A DNA stretch of 64,000 nt from Paracoccus sp. MBLB3053 (GCF_031822435.1 NZ_JAVQLW010000001.1:1619501-1683500), one strand, 5' to 3'; positions 9,448 through 19,116 are shown, numbered from the stretch's first letter. Made by a program: numbers and translations. The notes: generated from the letters alone by a model not told the origin.

Positions 9448-10551
9448 TCAGCCGTCCAGCCCGACCAGTGCGCGGGCGAAATCGCGCGCGTCGAAGGCAT
9501 CGAGATCGTCGATCTGCTCGCCCACGCCAATCGCATGGATCGGTAGCCCGAACCGGTCGGCCAGCGCCACCAGGACGCCGCCGCGTGCCGTCCCGTCCAG
9601 CTTCGTCATGACAAGGCCCGAGACATCCGCAAGCTTCTGGAAGGTTTCGACCTGGTTCAGCGCATTCTGTCCGGTTGTCGCATCCAGCACCAGCAATGTG
9701 TTGTGCGGCGCCGAAGGGTCCTTCTTGCGGATGACGCGGACGATCTTGGCCAGTTCCTCCATCAGGTCCTGACGGTTCTGCAGGCGTCCGGCGGTGTCGA
9801 TCATCAGCAGATCGGCGCCTTCGGCCTCGGCGCGGGTCATCGCGTCAAAGGCAAGGCTTGCGGGGTCCGAGCCCTCGGGCGCGGTCATGACAGGAACGCC
9901 CGCCCGTTGGCCCCAGACCTGAAGCTGCTCGACGGCCGCAGCTCGGAATGTATCGCCGGCCGCGATCACGACATTCTTGCCCGCCGCCTTGAACTGACTG
10001 GCGAGCTTGCCGATCGTCGTCGTCTTGCCCGCGCCGTTGACGCCGACAACCAGCACAACCTGCGGGCGTTTGGGGTAAAGCGGCAGGGGCTGTGCTACGG
10101 GTGTCATGATCCGCGCGATTTCGCCGGCAAGAAGCTCTTTCAGTTCGGTCGAGGACACCCGGCGGCCCAATCTGCCCTCGGCGATGTTCGCCGTGACGCG
10201 CAGCGAGGTTTCGACGCCCATATCTGCCTGGATAAGCATCTCTTCGAGCTCTTCCAGCATTTCGTCATTCAGTTCGCGGCGCGGTTCTGTTTCAGCCTTG
10301 GATTTGCCGAAAAGGCGGCCAAGCATGCCCGGCCGGGACTGAGATGCCGATGGGGCGGGCTCGGGCGCGGGGAGTTCGACGGGCGCCGGGACGGAGGTCG
10401 GGGCCGGGGGAGGCGCGATTTCCTCTTGCGGAGCGGATGGCACGGCTTCGGTGTCAGGGGTCGCGCCTTCGGCGACAAGATCATCCAGCCCCCCGCCGAT
10501 CTTCGACGATGACCGCGTCAGCCGATCACGCAGTTTCGAGAAAAACGACAT
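9448..10551 (-). CDS. ftsY: Signal recognition particle receptor FtsY
   Basis: SRP-docking GTPase at the inner membrane, 367 residues from the ATG at 10551 (AAGGA 7 nt upstream; a TTG 15 nt further out is less likely). The N-terminal 70 residues are an acidic/Pro-rich A domain. The four-helix N domain follows (from LNDEMLEELEEMLIQADMGV), then the G domain with P-loop GVNGAGKTTTIGKLA, DTFRAAAVEQL, DTAGRLQN and TKLDGTARGG. Closely related Ffh is distinguished by its C-terminal M domain, which is absent here. Confidence 0.97.
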   Translation of the reverse strand: MSFFSKLRDRLTRSSSKIGGGLDDLVAEGATPDTEAVPSAPQEEIAPPPAPTSVPAPVELPAPEPAPSASQSRPGMLGRLFGKSKAETEPRRELNDEMLEELEEMLIQADMGVETSLRVTANIAEGRLGRRVSSTELKELLAGEIARIMTPVAQPLPLYPKRPQVVLVVGVNGAGKTTTIGKLASQFKAAGKNVVIAAGDTFRAAAVEQLQVWGQRAGVPVMTAPEGSDPASLAFDAMTRAEAEGADLLMIDTAGRLQNRQDLMEELAKIVRVIRKKDPSAPHNTLLVLDATTGQNALNQVETFQKLADVSGLVMTKLDGTARGGVLVALADRFGLPIHAIGVGEQIDDLDAFDARDFARALVGLDG

Positions 10552-10597
10552 GCATCCATCCTTCAATCTTTGGCGCGGAACCTAGGCTTTATTGACC

Positions 10598-10626
10598 AAA
10601 AGGAAAAGGGCGCCCAGCAGGCGCCC
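10598..10626 (-). terminator. Intrinsic terminator of the aldolase gene
   Basis: Read on the minus strand, a perfect 7-bp GGGCGCC/GGCGCCC stem with a 5-nt loop is followed by TTTTCCTTTT (A-rich on plus at 10598-10607). It sits between the aldolase stop and the ftsY start. Confidence 0.85.
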
Positions 10627-10663
10627 TTCGTTTCTGTCCGGCCTTGCGCCTGCAAAGAGGCGA

Positions 10664-11593
10664 TCAGGCCTTGCCGAGGTAGATGTCGACCAGCTTCGAC
10701 AGCATGTCCAGCGCGTCTTCACGCGAACGCTGGAAGCTGTTGCGGCCGATGATCGAGCCATTGCCGCCGCCGTCGCGGATCGCGCGGGCGTCGTCATAGA
10801 CCGCATCCGCGCCTTTAGCCGCGCCGCCCGAGAAGACGACGATGCGGCGACCGGCGAAGGACGCCTGCATGCAATGCTCGACGCGCTTGGCCTGGGTCGC
10901 GATGTCGATCTGCTTGTCCTCGTAGACCTTCTTCGCTTCCGGCAGCATCAGGTGGTCGGTCGAGAGCTTGATCTTGATGATGTGGGCGCCGATCAGGGCG
11001 GCGATCTGGGCCGCATAAGCCGCGACGTCGATCGCGGTCTCGCCATCCTTGGTGATCGCCTCGCCGCGCGGGTAGGACCAGATCACGGTCGCGACGCCTT
11101 TCGCGGCGGCTTCCTTGCGCATCTCGACGATCTCTTCGAACATGTCGAGCGCCAGGTCCGAGCCCGGATAGATGGTGAAGCCGATGGCCGAGCAGCCAAG
11201 CCGCAGCGCGTCATCGACCGAAGCGGTGATCGCCTGGTTCTTGCCGGCGGTGTTCGACATCAGCGAATTGGCCGAGTTCACCTTGAGGATGGTCGGTATC
11301 TGGCCGGCAAAGGTATCGGCGCCGGCTTCGATCATTCCCAGCGGGGCGGCATAGGCGTTCAGGCCGGCATCGATCGCCAGCTGGTAGTGGTAATGGGGGT
11401 CGTAGCCCGCCGGGTTCGGAGCGAAGCTGCGCGCCGGGCCATGCTCGAAGCCTTGGTCGACGGGCAGGATGATCATCTTGCCGGTGCCCGCAAGCTTGCC
11501 GGTCATCAGCATGCGCGCCAGTTGCGCTTTCACGCCGGGGGTCTCGCCTTCATAATTGGCAAGGATCTTGCGGACAGTATCGGTCATCTGCAT
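10664..11593 (-). CDS. Class I fructose-bisphosphate aldolase (FbaB/DhnA type)
   Basis: Glycolytic/gluconeogenic aldolase of 309 residues that cleaves fructose-1,6-bisphosphate by a Schiff-base mechanism. It has the DhnA-family TIM-barrel pattern: IILPVDQGFEHGP, ATVIWSYPRG, the HIIKIKLSTD strand with the likely catalytic lysine, and a phosphate-binding GGNGSIIGRNSFQR near the end. The start is the ATG at 11591-11593 with GGAG 6 nt upstream; the ATG two codons on is possible. pgk lies upstream on the same strand, but a 359-bp gap with a terminator separates them. Confidence 0.93.
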   Translation of the reverse strand: MQMTDTVRKILANYEGETPGVKAQLARMLMTGKLAGTGKMIILPVDQGFEHGPARSFAPNPAGYDPHYHYQLAIDAGLNAYAAPLGMIEAGADTFAGQIPTILKVNSANSLMSNTAGKNQAITASVDDALRLGCSAIGFTIYPGSDLALDMFEEIVEMRKEAAAKGVATVIWSYPRGEAITKDGETAIDVAAYAAQIAALIGAHIIKIKLSTDHLMLPEAKKVYEDKQIDIATQAKRVEHCMQASFAGRRIVVFSGGAAKGADAVYDDARAIRDGGGNGSIIGRNSFQRSREDALDMLSKLVDIYLGKA

Positions 11594-11952
11594 CTGAAAC
11601 TCCAATCCAGTTCGGCCGTGACTTAGCAAAACCCACGGCAAGGGCAATTCGGGTTGCGCTAACAGGGGGCCTTACTTTTCAGTGCCTAAGGGGTGAACCT
11701 TGCAGTTCGGTGAAATTGTGCCGAAGCACGAGGCAAAGGCGGAACGATGAATGCCTAGGCGCGTTTCGGCTGATGGCATCGGGAGAATGATCCTTCGTCA
11801 ACAAAGACCTTGGCGGCATTCCCGAATATTCCCGACAGGACCAACCGGTTCCCTGCGATCATCGGGTTTGAACCCGCGCGCGCGGCGGGAACGTTCTTCT
11901 GCTGTTGCGGAAATGAAGAAGGGGCCCCCGTCAGGGCCCCTGCAAGGCGAGT
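11594..11952. other. Intergenic region between aldolase and pgk
   Basis: 359 bp without a convincing gene. It must hold the aldolase promoter (minus strand, right of 11593) and holds the pgk terminator at its far end (11915-11940). Short open frames here lack start signals and family resemblance. I see no riboswitch or repeat. Confidence 0.6.
11915..11940 (-). terminator. Probable terminator after pgk
   Basis: On the minus strand GGGGCCC and GGGCCCC (11934-11940 and 11921-11927) form a 7-bp GC stem, followed by a pyrimidine-rich TTCTTCATTT tract. The U-tract is imperfect. Confidence 0.6.
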
Positions 11953-13149
11953 TCAGCGTTTTTGCAACGCGGCGACGCCAGGAAGCTCCTTGCCTTCCAT
12001 CCATTCGAGAAAGGCACCGCCCGCCGTCGAAATGAAGGTGAAGTCGCCCGAAACACCAGCCTTGTTCAACGCAGCCACGGTATCTCCGCCGCCCGCGACC
12101 GAAACCAGCTTGCCTTCGCGCGTGAGACGTGCGGCCTCTTGTGCGGCCGCGTTGGTCGCCGCATCGAAGGGGACGATCTCGAAGGCGCCGAGCGGGCCGT
12201 TCCAGATCAAGGTCCGAGACTGCTCGAACACTTCCCGGATCTTGGCGACCGATTCCGGTCCGGCATCCAGGATCATGGCATCGGCCGGGCAGGCATCTGC
12301 CGGGACCGTCTCGCTTTCCGCGCCGGCCTTGAACTCGCGTGCGACCACCACATCCGTCGGCAGGTGGATCGTACAGCCCGAGCTTTCCGCCTTGGCCAGG
12401 ATCTCGCGCGCGGTGTCGGCCATGTCGCGTTCGGCCAGCGACTTTCCGACCTCGATGCCCTGAGCGACAAGGAAGGTGTTCGCCATGCCGCCCCCGATCA
12501 CGAGGTGATCGACCTTGGTAATGAGATTGACGAGCAGGTCGAGCTTGGTCGAGACCTTCGCCCCGCCCACCACGGCGACGACCGGACGCTGCGGCGTGCC
12601 AAGCGCGGCATCCAGTGCCGTGAGCTCTGCCTCCATCAGGCGGCCGGCAGCGGCTGGCAGCAGCCGCGCGACTCCTTCGGTCGAAGCATGTGCGCGATGC
12701 GCGGCAGAGAAGGCATCGTTGACATAGGCGCCGCCCAAGGCCGCGATCGAGGCGGCGAAGGTCGAATCGTTGGTTTCCTCGCCCGGGTAGAAGCGTGTGT
12801 TCTCCAGAAGCAGAACGTCGCCGGGCTGAAGATCGGCGACGGCGCGCTTGGCGGGACCGCCGATCGCTTCTTCCGAGAACTTCACCGGTTGGCCAAGGGC
12901 CTTCTCCAGCTCGGGGAGAACGACCTTCAGGCTCATGCTTTCGACCCGCTGGCCCTTGGGACGGTCGAAATGGGCCAGCAGCACCGGAATGCCGCCCTTG
13001 GCCTGGATATCCTTGACCGTCGGCACGATCTTTTCGATGCGCGTCGCATCGGTCACCTGGCCGTTCTCGACCGGAACGTTCACGTCTACTCGGGTCAAGA
13101 CCACCTTGCCGTCGAAGTCCAGGTCGTCGATCGTGTTGAAATCCGCCAT
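11953..13149 (-). CDS. pgk: Phosphoglycerate kinase
   Basis: Converts 1,3-bisphosphoglycerate and ADP to 3-phosphoglycerate and ATP. The protein has 398 residues from the ATG at 13149, the usual PGK length. It shows the N-terminal signature [19 protein letters not shown], the substrate helix [39 protein letters not shown] and the C-terminal [13 protein letters not shown] hinge. An in-frame extension upstream to 13245 lacks homology and is not included. The gene is divergent from the cyclophilin pair. Confidence 0.97.
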   Translation of the reverse strand: MADFNTIDDLDFDGKVVLTRVDVNVPVENGQVTDATRIEKIVPTVKDIQAKGGIPVLLAHFDRPKGQRVESMSLKVVLPELEKALGQPVKFSEEAIGGPAKRAVADLQPGDVLLLENTRFYPGEETNDSTFAASIAALGGAYVNDAFSAAHRAHASTEGVARLLPAAAGRLMEAELTALDAALGTPQRPVVAVVGGAKVSTKLDLLVNLITKVDHLVIGGGMANTFLVAQGIEVGKSLAERDMADTAREILAKAESSGCTIHLPTDVVVAREFKAGAESETVPADACPADAMILDAGPESVAKIREVFEQSRTLIWNGPLGAFEIVPFDAATNAAAQEAARLTREGKLVSVAGGGDTVAALNKAGVSGDFTFISTAGGAFLEWMEGKELPGVAALQKR

Positions 13150-13312
13150 GCTTGTCCCTTTCATGCGCCGTTCACGCGGCCTTGCGAGCTTGTCACGCAA
13201 GTTGATATTTTCGTCAACCTGCACCGGCAGCGAACCGCCGGGCAATGGTGGCGTTGTATGGGCGGCACGAAATGCTTATGCCTTTGCCCGAGCCATCAGA
13301 AGGAGAACCCCC

Positions 13313-13822
13313 ATGGCCGAGATCAAGGATCCAGAAAACACGGTCATCATCGAGCTGAAGGACGGCCCGGTCGTGATCGAGCTTCTGCCCGACGTCGCAC
13401 CCAAGCATGTCGAGCGGATGAAGGAACTGGCCCGCGCCGGGAAATATGACAATGTGGCCTTCCACCGCGTGATCGAGGGCTTCATGGCCCAGACCGGCGA
13501 TGTGGAACACGCCAATATGGAAAACAACTACAATCCGGGCCGCGCTGGCACGGGTGGTTCCGACCTGCCGGACCTGCCCGCCGAGTTCTCGCGCCTGCCG
13601 CATGACCGTGGCACGCTGGGTGCCGCGCGTTCGATGAACCCGAACTCGGCCAACAGCCAGTTCTTCATCAACTTCCGGGACAACCATTTCCTGAACGGCC
13701 AATACACGGTCTATGGTCGCGTGATCGACGGCATGGAACATGTCGACAAGATCATGCGCGGCGAGCCGCCGGCGAACCCCGACCGGATGATCTCGGTAAA
13801 GGTCGCGGCCGATGCAGAGTAA
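13313..13822 (+). CDS. Cyclophilin-type peptidyl-prolyl isomerase, cytoplasmic
   Basis: PpiB-like cyclophilin of 169 residues that catalyses cis/trans isomerisation of X-Pro bonds. Active-site pattern: [14 protein letters not shown] (catalytic Arg and Phe-Met-Gln), then [14 protein letters not shown] and the DNHFLNGQYTVYGRVIDG block. There is no signal peptide. The ATG at 13313 follows AAGGAG; a longer upstream frame is antisense to pgk and rejected. Its last codons overlap the next gene by 11 nt. Confidence 0.95.
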   Translation: MAEIKDPENTVIIELKDGPVVIELLPDVAPKHVERMKELARAGKYDNVAFHRVIEGFMAQTGDVEHANMENNYNPGRAGTGGSDLPDLPAEFSRLPHDRGTLGAARSMNPNSANSQFFINFRDNHFLNGQYTVYGRVIDGMEHVDKIMRGEPPANPDRMISVKVAADAE

Positions 13823-14405
13823 ACTGCTGATCCCGGCGCTGCTTCTGGCAGCAGGTGCCGCGCATGCCGAGGGCCTGCCGGGCGTGTCAGACGGGGCGGG
13901 CCCCAATCTCGTGATCGAGGTTGCGGATTCGACCGGCGCGGCCAAGGGCAAGATCGTGCTGGACCTTTATGCCGACAAGGCCCCGAAACATGTCGAGCGG
14001 CTCGTGTCGCTCGCGAAATCGGGTTCCTATGACGGGGTTGTCTTCCATCGCGTGATCGACGGCTTCATGGCCCAAACGGGTGATGTGGAATTCGGCAAGC
14101 ATGGCGCAGATACTGCCCGTGCGGGCATGGGCGGCTCGTCCATGCCGGACCTCGCCGCCGAGTTCAACGATGTCAGCTTCCAGCGCGGCACCGTCGGCAT
14201 GGCCCGCTCGCAGGATCCCAACAGCGCCAACAGCCAATTCTTCATCGACCTCGCTCCGGCGGAGTTCCTTGATGGCCAGTACACGGTCGTCGGGCAACTC
14301 GTCGACGGTTGGGACGTGCTGAACGCCATCAAAAAGGGCGACCCGGCCGCGAACGGTTCGGTGGTCGAGCCCGATTACATGGTCAAGGTGACTGTCGAGG
14401 AGTGA
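13812..14405 (+). CDS. Cyclophilin-type peptidyl-prolyl isomerase, exported
   Basis: A paralogue of the preceding gene (197 residues) with a signal peptide ([17 protein letters not shown], cleavage about residue 19), hence probably periplasmic (PpiA-like). It keeps [28 protein letters not shown] and [15 protein letters not shown]. The ATG lies inside the last codons of the upstream cyclophilin (11-nt overlap), so translation is probably coupled. The tandem pair covers cytoplasm and periplasm from one transcript. Confidence 0.94.
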   Translation: MQSKLLIPALLLAAGAAHAEGLPGVSDGAGPNLVIEVADSTGAAKGKIVLDLYADKAPKHVERLVSLAKSGSYDGVVFHRVIDGFMAQTGDVEFGKHGADTARAGMGGSSMPDLAAEFNDVSFQRGTVGMARSQDPNSANSQFFIDLAPAEFLDGQYTVVGQLVDGWDVLNAIKKGDPAANGSVVEPDYMVKVTVEE

Positions 14406-14428
14406 TCCTGCGGGTTCATGCATGACCT

Positions 14429-14459
14429 GGAAGCCCCGCCCGCGCGGGGCTTCCTTTTT
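14429..14459 (+). terminator. Intrinsic terminator of the cyclophilin operon
   Basis: A perfect 11-bp stem (GGAAGCCCCGC/GCGGGGCTTCC) with a 4-nt loop is followed by TTTTT. Confidence 0.93.
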
Positions 14460-14481
14460 CGATCCGTCCCGGAGATGCGGA

Positions 14482-14943
14482 ATGACCACGCTTTACATCG
14501 ACGCCGATGCCTGTCCGGTCAAGACCGAGGCCGAGCGCGTCGCCACCCGGCTGCGCTTGCCGATGGTGCTGGTCTGCAATGGCGGTCTGCGCCCCTCAGG
14601 CAATCCTTTCGTCACACTGGAAATCGTTCCCGAAGGGCCAGATGTCGCCGACAAATGGATCGCCGAGCATTGCGGACCGGGTGATGTGGTGGTCACGACT
14701 GATATTCCGCTGGCCGATCGCTGTCTCAAGGCGGGGGCGCAGGTGATCCAGCCCAATGGCGAAGTGCTGACGCTGGCCAATATCGGCGGGCGGCTCGCGA
14801 CGCGCGATCTGATGCAGGACATTCGCGCCGCCGATCCGTTCCACCAGGGGCGGGGCGGGGGCTTCACCAAGGCCGATCGCGCGCAGTTCCTTCAATCGCT
14901 GGATCGGGTGATGGTGGCTGCACAAAGGGTCTCGCGCGACTGA
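14482..14943 (+). CDS. DUF188 (YaiI/YqxD) family protein
   Basis: A 153-residue protein beginning [12 protein letters not shown], the diagnostic start of the DUF188/YaiI family, with a PIN-like fold suggested by conserved acidic residues (DADACP, and [10 protein letters not shown] around residue 73). Later motifs are [14 protein letters not shown] and the C-terminal [12 protein letters not shown]. Function is not established; a nuclease-like role is inference. The ATG at 14482 has GGAG 8 nt upstream. The gene lies directly after the cyclophilin terminator, so it probably has its own promoter. Confidence 0.93.
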   Translation: MTTLYIDADACPVKTEAERVATRLRLPMVLVCNGGLRPSGNPFVTLEIVPEGPDVADKWIAEHCGPGDVVVTTDIPLADRCLKAGAQVIQPNGEVLTLANIGGRLATRDLMQDIRAADPFHQGRGGGFTKADRAQFLQSLDRVMVAAQRVSRD

Positions 14944-14958
14944 TCGGCGCGGCGAGCG

Positions 14959-15372
14959 TCAGACTGGCGAATAGCGCAGGACCCCGGCAATTCCCGATCT
15001 GCCGTCGGAAGGGTGATGCACGCCGTCATTGACGATCACCTCGGCAAAGTCGAAAGGGCTGACACCTTCGATGCAGGCAACATTGACACCGTATTCGTCC
15101 GGGTTCGAACGTCGCTGGTGATGGGTATAGATCCCGCAGGTCTTGCAGAACCAATGCTTCGCCGCATGGGTGTTGAACTGGTAGAGCGTCAGGTTTTGTT
15201 CGCCCGAGACTATGTCGACGTCACCCAGACGCGCGGTGACGGCCACTGCGCCCCGCATCCGGCAGAATGAACAGTCACAGCGCCGCACAGTGTTGAAGCC
15301 GTCGGCCAATCGAACGCGGAAGCGAACGGTTCCGCAGTGACAGGCGGCTTCATGCTTCTTGGCGTCGGTCAT
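14959..15372 (-). CDS. GFA/CENP-V family zinc protein
   Basis: A 137-residue member of the glutathione-dependent formaldehyde-activating (GFA) family. Zn-binding cysteines are visible as ACHCGTVRF (about residue 11), CDCSFCRMRG (33-42) and CKTCGIYTHH (75-84). The family coordinates two structural zincs. The formaldehyde role is established only for some members, so substrate is unknown here. It is on the same strand as tyrS but lies downstream of the tyrS terminator. Confidence 0.9.
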   Translation of the reverse strand: MTDAKKHEAACHCGTVRFRVRLADGFNTVRRCDCSFCRMRGAVAVTARLGDVDIVSGEQNLTLYQFNTHAAKHWFCKTCGIYTHHQRRSNPDEYGVNVACIEGVSPFDFAEVIVNDGVHHPSDGRSGIAGVLRYSPV

Positions 15373-15395
15373 GCTGGTTTCCTCTTGGGTAAATG

Positions 15396-15420
15396 AAAAA
15401 GGCCGGGGTTTCCCCCGGCC
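15396..15420 (-). terminator. Intrinsic terminator of tyrS
   Basis: On the minus strand GGCCGGGG and CCCCGGCC (15401-15408 with 15413-15420) pair around a short loop, followed by TTTTT (A-run at 15396-15400 on plus). It lies just past the tyrS stop. Confidence 0.9.
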
Positions 15421-15426
15421 TTTCGC

Positions 15427-16671
15427 TCATCCGATCTGCACCATCCGGTGCTTCTTCTTGCCGACCGAGATTTTCAGCCCTTCACCGATCAGCGCCGCAT
15501 CGACAGAAAGCATCGGGTCGGCGACAGGTTCATTGTTGAGCTTCAGCCCGCCTTCGGCGATCAGGCGCTTGGCTTCTTTCCCCGAGGTGGTAATGCCGGT
15601 CTGGGCCAGAAGCTGAACGACGGTGAGGCCATTCGACAGCGCATCTGCCCCGATGGTCACGACCTCGAGATCGCCGCCCGCGCCGCCCTGCTCGAAGACC
15701 TCGCGCGCAGTGGTCTCGGCCGATGCCGCAGCCTCGGCGCCGTGCAGAAGCGTCGTGACCTCATTCGCCAAGATGATCTTGGCGGCGTTGATCTCGGACC
15801 CCTGCAGCGCGCCTAGGCGCTCGCATTCATCGACCGGCAGGTCGGTGTAAAGCTTCAGGAAGCGGCCGACATCGGCATCGGTCGAGTTGCGCCAGAACTG
15901 CCAGAACTCGTAGGGCGAAAGCATCGCGCCATTGAGCCAGACCGCGCCGCCGGCCGACTTGCCCATCTTGCGCCCGTCCGAGGTGGTCAGCAGCGGCGAG
16001 GTCAGGCCGAAAATCTCGCCTTCCAGCACGCGGCGGGTCAGGTCGATCCCGTTGATGATATTGCCCCATTGGTCCGAGCCGCCCATCTGCAAGCGGCAAT
16101 CGTAGCGCCGGTACAGTTCCAGGAAGTCATAGGCCTGCAGGATCATGTAGTTGAATTCGAGGAAGCTGAGCGACTGCTCGCGATCCAGCCGCGATTTCAC
16201 GGATTCAAATGACAGCATCCGGTTGACCGAGAAATGCCGCCCGATATCGCGCAGGAAATCGAGGTAGTTCAGGTTGTCCAGCCATTCGGCATTGTTGAGC
16301 ATCATCGCCTTGCCCTCGCCGTAATCGAGGTAGCGGGCAAAGACCTGGCCCATGCCGTCGATATTCGACTGGATGGCGTCGGGGGTCAGCAGCGGGCGTT
16401 CCTCGCTGCGGAACGAGGGATCGCCGACCTTGGTCGTGCCGCCGCCCATCAGGGTGATCGGGCGGTTGCCGGTCTTCTGGAACCAGCGCAGCATCATGAT
16501 GTTCAAGAGGTGGCCGACATGCAGGCTGGCGGCGGTTGCGTCATAACCGATATATGCCGTGACCGGACCTTCGATGAGCGCGTCGTCCAGCGCCTGCAGA
16601 TCGGTGCAGTCCGCCAGATAGCCGCGCTCCATCATGACATGGAGGAATTCGGACTTGGCATGGTAGGTCAT
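15427..16671 (-). CDS. tyrS: Tyrosyl-tRNA synthetase
   Basis: Class I aminoacyl-tRNA synthetase of 414 residues. It carries the HIGH-type motif HVGH (51-54), the KMSKS-type loop KMGKS (235-239), the tyrosine-pocket motif [11 protein letters not shown] (195-205) and a C-terminal S4 RNA-binding domain ([19 protein letters not shown]). AAGGA precedes the ATG. It is divergent from anmK with only 56 bp between starts, so their promoters overlap. Confidence 0.98.
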   Translation of the reverse strand: MTYHAKSEFLHVMMERGYLADCTDLQALDDALIEGPVTAYIGYDATAASLHVGHLLNIMMLRWFQKTGNRPITLMGGGTTKVGDPSFRSEERPLLTPDAIQSNIDGMGQVFARYLDYGEGKAMMLNNAEWLDNLNYLDFLRDIGRHFSVNRMLSFESVKSRLDREQSLSFLEFNYMILQAYDFLELYRRYDCRLQMGGSDQWGNIINGIDLTRRVLEGEIFGLTSPLLTTSDGRKMGKSAGGAVWLNGAMLSPYEFWQFWRNSTDADVGRFLKLYTDLPVDECERLGALQGSEINAAKIILANEVTTLLHGAEAAASAETTAREVFEQGGAGGDLEVVTIGADALSNGLTVVQLLAQTGITTSGKEAKRLIAEGGLKLNNEPVADPMLSVDAALIGEGLKISVGKKKHRMVQIG

Positions 16672-16727
16672 GAGCTTTTCCTTTCGAATGGCGCGGATAT
16701 ACCGTCAGCAGGGAAAAAGGGAAAGTG

Positions 16728-17834
16728 ATGGAAATGCTGCAGGCGCTGGGGATGATGTCGGGAACCTCGCTCGATGGGGTCGATGCCGCGATGATCGAAA
16801 CCGACGGCATCCGCATCGGCGGCTTTGGCCGCAGCGCCTATCGCGCCTATTCCGGCAATGAATCCGCGATGCTGCATGGCGCGCTGGGGCAATGGCCGGG
16901 CGGGCCGGACGTGGCCGAGGCGGCGGGGCTTTCGGTTTCCGCCCATGCTGCGCTTGCCGAGACATTTCCCGAGGCCGAACTGGTTGGCTATCACGGCCAG
17001 ACATTGGCGCATGATCCCCACGGGCGGGGCACGCATCAGGCGGGGGATGGCGCGGCGCTGGCGCAAAGGCTTCGCCGCCCGGTGGTCTGGGATTTCCGCA
17101 GCGAAGATGTGCGGCAAGGGGGGGAAGGGGCGCCGCTGGCTCCGTTCTTTCACTGGGCTTGCGCGAACTGGGCCATGGGACAGGGGGTTCTTCCGGCTGC
17201 GCCCGTCGCATTTTTGAACCTGGGAGGTGTCGGTAATCTCACATGGGTCGACCCCAAGGCAGAGACACCCGACGCACCGGGCGCCTGTATCGCCTTCGAT
17301 ACCGGGCCCGCCAATGCCCCGATCAACGATCTGGTGCGGCGGCGCAGGGGCGCAGATCGTGACGAAGGCGGAGCGCTGGCTGCCGCAGGGCGACCGGACG
17401 AGGAGGTGCTGGCGCGTTTCCTCGGCCATCCGCATTTCGCGCGGCCCGTCCCGAAATCGCTGGACCGGGACGCCTTCCCCGATCTGCCGGGGGATGTGGC
17501 CGCATTGTCGGACAGCGACGCTGCGGCGACGCTGACCCATGCGGCGGCGGCGGCGGTCGCGGCGGGAATTTCCCATCTGCCCCGTGCGCCGGAACTGGTC
17601 CTGGTCTGCGGCGGCGGGCGGCACAATGTAGCCATGATGGCGGCGCTGGAACAGCGGCTGGCCAGCCGAGTGGCGCCGGTCGAAGAGGCCGGGCTGGACG
17701 GGGATATGCTGGAAGCACAGGCCTTTGGCTGGCTTGCCGTGAGGGTGCTGCGCGGATTGCCCACATCGGGTCCGGGGACGACGGGCGCGCCCGGGCCGGT
17801 CTGTGGCGGCAGGATCAGCCATCCACGGACATGA
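16728..17834 (+). CDS. anmK: Anhydro-N-acetylmuramic acid kinase
   Basis: Phosphorylates 1,6-anhydro-MurNAc to MurNAc-6-phosphate in peptidoglycan recycling. The protein has 368 residues and starts [19 protein letters not shown], the AnmK signature with the ATP-binding SGTSLDG loop. Further motifs are [29 protein letters not shown] and LVCGGGRHN (sugar-kinase fold). The ATG at 16728 with the purine-rich GGGAAAAAGGGA upstream is preferred over the GTG three bases earlier. The divergent partner is tyrS, a common arrangement in Rhodobacteraceae. Confidence 0.95.
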   Translation: MEMLQALGMMSGTSLDGVDAAMIETDGIRIGGFGRSAYRAYSGNESAMLHGALGQWPGGPDVAEAAGLSVSAHAALAETFPEAELVGYHGQTLAHDPHGRGTHQAGDGAALAQRLRRPVVWDFRSEDVRQGGEGAPLAPFFHWACANWAMGQGVLPAAPVAFLNLGGVGNLTWVDPKAETPDAPGACIAFDTGPANAPINDLVRRRRGADRDEGGALAAAGRPDEEVLARFLGHPHFARPVPKSLDRDAFPDLPGDVAALSDSDAAATLTHAAAAAVAAGISHLPRAPELVLVCGGGRHNVAMMAALEQRLASRVAPVEEAGLDGDMLEAQAFGWLAVRVLRGLPTSGPGTTGAPGPVCGGRISHPRT

Positions 17835-18010
17835 ACGCTTCGAAAAAACGGGCCACTGGTTCCCAGGAAATGAAAATCAGCCGGCTAATTTTTCGTGATC
17901 AGAAAACTGACACCTGCGAAGGAACGATGACAGTTTCCGTGACGTTTCAGAGCCATAGAACGGCAACATGCCGTCGCCACGAAAAACGACAACCGGAAAG
18001 GACCTCGTCC

Positions 18011-18772
18011 ATGAAACCTCTTGTCATTGCCGCGACCGCGCTGGCGCTTGTCGGTCCCGCCTATGCCCAGACAACCCCGGCGATGCCCGCCGATCAGGCG
18101 GCCGAAACTGCTGCCGAAAGCGCCGAGACTGCGGCAGAAAACGCCGAAGCGGCGGCCGAGACCGCCGCGGACGAAGCTGGCGCCGCCGCCGAACTGGCAG
18201 TCGATGAGGCCGCGAGCGAAGCTGACAAGGCTGCCGATGCGGCTGCAACGGCAGCCGATGATGCGGCAATGGCCGCAGAGGGCATGAACGAGGCGGCCGC
18301 AGAGAACGCGGCCGACGCGGCTGGCGATGCCGAAGCCGCAGCTTCGGACGCCGCCGACTCGGCCGCAGAGGCAGCCGCCGAAGCGCCGGTCACCCCCCCG
18401 GACGTCAATCCTCCCGCAATTTCCGAGGCTGATCCGGGCCTGCTGAGCTCATGGCTTACCAGCCGTCGCATCTGGACGACCAATCAACCCTCGTCGAGCG
18501 ACTGGGATCAGCCCGAGATGATGGAGGAGCGCCCGGCCGATTGGCAGGATATCGCCAAGGTGAACGACATCGTTCTGGATGAGTCGGGTCAGGTCGTCGG
18601 CTATATCGCCGATATCGGCGGCTTCCTTGGCATCGGGGCGAAGAAGGTCCTGCTGGGCGTTGACGCCATCCACATGGTTACCGTGGGCAACGACACGTTC
18701 TTTGCCACGAACTACACCAAGGACGAGCTCACGGCTCTTCCCGACTTCGACGAGAAGACGGTTCGCAAGTGA
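18011..18772 (+). CDS. Exported Ala-rich helical protein with C-terminal PRC-barrel domain
   Basis: A 253-residue protein. Residues 1-20 form a signal peptide (KPLVIAATALALVGPAYA). Residues 25-130 are an extreme Ala/Glu/Asp low-complexity tract (AAETAAESAETAAENAEAA type), predicted as one long acidic helix. A Pro linker (PVTPPDVNPPA) follows. Residues about 165-250 form a PRC-barrel (VNDIVLDESGQVVGYIADIG, then VLLGVDAIHMV). The ATG at 18011 follows AAAGGA; the in-frame ATG at 17831 would bury the signal peptide and is rejected. A periplasmic or envelope role is likely; partner unknown. A terminator follows. Confidence 0.82.
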   Translation: MKPLVIAATALALVGPAYAQTTPAMPADQAAETAAESAETAAENAEAAAETAADEAGAAAELAVDEAASEADKAADAAATAADDAAMAAEGMNEAAAENAADAAGDAEAAASDAADSAAEAAAEAPVTPPDVNPPAISEADPGLLSSWLTSRRIWTTNQPSSSDWDQPEMMEERPADWQDIAKVNDIVLDESGQVVGYIADIGGFLGIGAKKVLLGVDAIHMVTVGNDTFFATNYTKDELTALPDFDEKTVRK

Positions 18773-18792
18773 TCCCCGGATCTCTGACATCG

Positions 18793-18819
18793 AAAGGGCG
18801 CCCCCGGGGCGCCCTTTTT
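18793..18819 (+). terminator. Intrinsic terminator after the PRC-barrel gene
   Basis: A perfect 10-bp stem AAAGGGCGCC/GGCGCCCTTT with a 5-nt loop runs into a T-tract ending at 18819. Confidence 0.92.
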
Positions 18820-18870
18820 CGCAATCCGAAGAAGTTTTCCCTCGGCATGCATTTTTCGTCAAACAGGCAC

Positions 18871-18899
18871 TTGACGCCACCCGCCGGCCTGCGTAAACC
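18871..18899 (+). promoter_or_regulatory. Likely housekeeping promoter of the tRNA-Asp pair
   Basis: TTGACG (18871-18876) and TAAACC (18894-18899) are separated by exactly 17 bp and lie 36 bp upstream of the first tRNA-Asp. The -35 is close to consensus, the -10 weaker. Confidence 0.55.
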
Positions 18900-18935
18900 G
18901 CCCGCACTCCAGAGGCGATCTGGGGAAAGTAGCGA

Positions 18936-19012
18936 GCGGTTGTAGCTCAGTTGGTTAGAGTACCGGCCTGTCACGCCGGGGGTCGCGGGTTCGAGCCCCG
19001 TCAACCGCGCCA
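18936..19012 (+). tRNA. tRNA-Asp (anticodon GTC), copy 1
   Basis: 77 nt including an encoded CCA. The acceptor stem is GCGGTTG/CAACCGC with discriminator G. The anticodon arm CCGGC-CTGTCAC-GCCGG gives anticodon GTC, and the T-arm loop is GGTTCGAGCCCC-like. It is identical over its full length to the next copy. The antisense strand encodes a frame that databases often mis-annotate as a protein (LTGLEPATPGVTGR type); this is an artefact. Confidence 0.98.
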
Positions 19013-19039
19013 CTACTTTCTGAAATCGCCAAACGATGC

Positions 19040-19116
19040 GCGGTTGTAGCTCAGTTGGTTAGAGTACCGGCCTGTCACGCCGGGGGTCGCGGGTTCGAGC
19101 CCCGTCAACCGCGCCA
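19040..19116 (+). tRNA. tRNA-Asp (anticodon GTC), copy 2
   Basis: Sequence-identical to copy 1, 27 bp downstream of it and with CCA encoded. The short spacer and a single downstream terminator indicate one dicistronic precursor. Confidence 0.98.

Noticed and set aside
17831..18010. Longer start for the PRC-barrel protein at 17831
   Set aside because: It would put 60 polar residues before a textbook signal peptide and overlap the end of anmK; AAAGGA upstream of 18011 favours the inner start.
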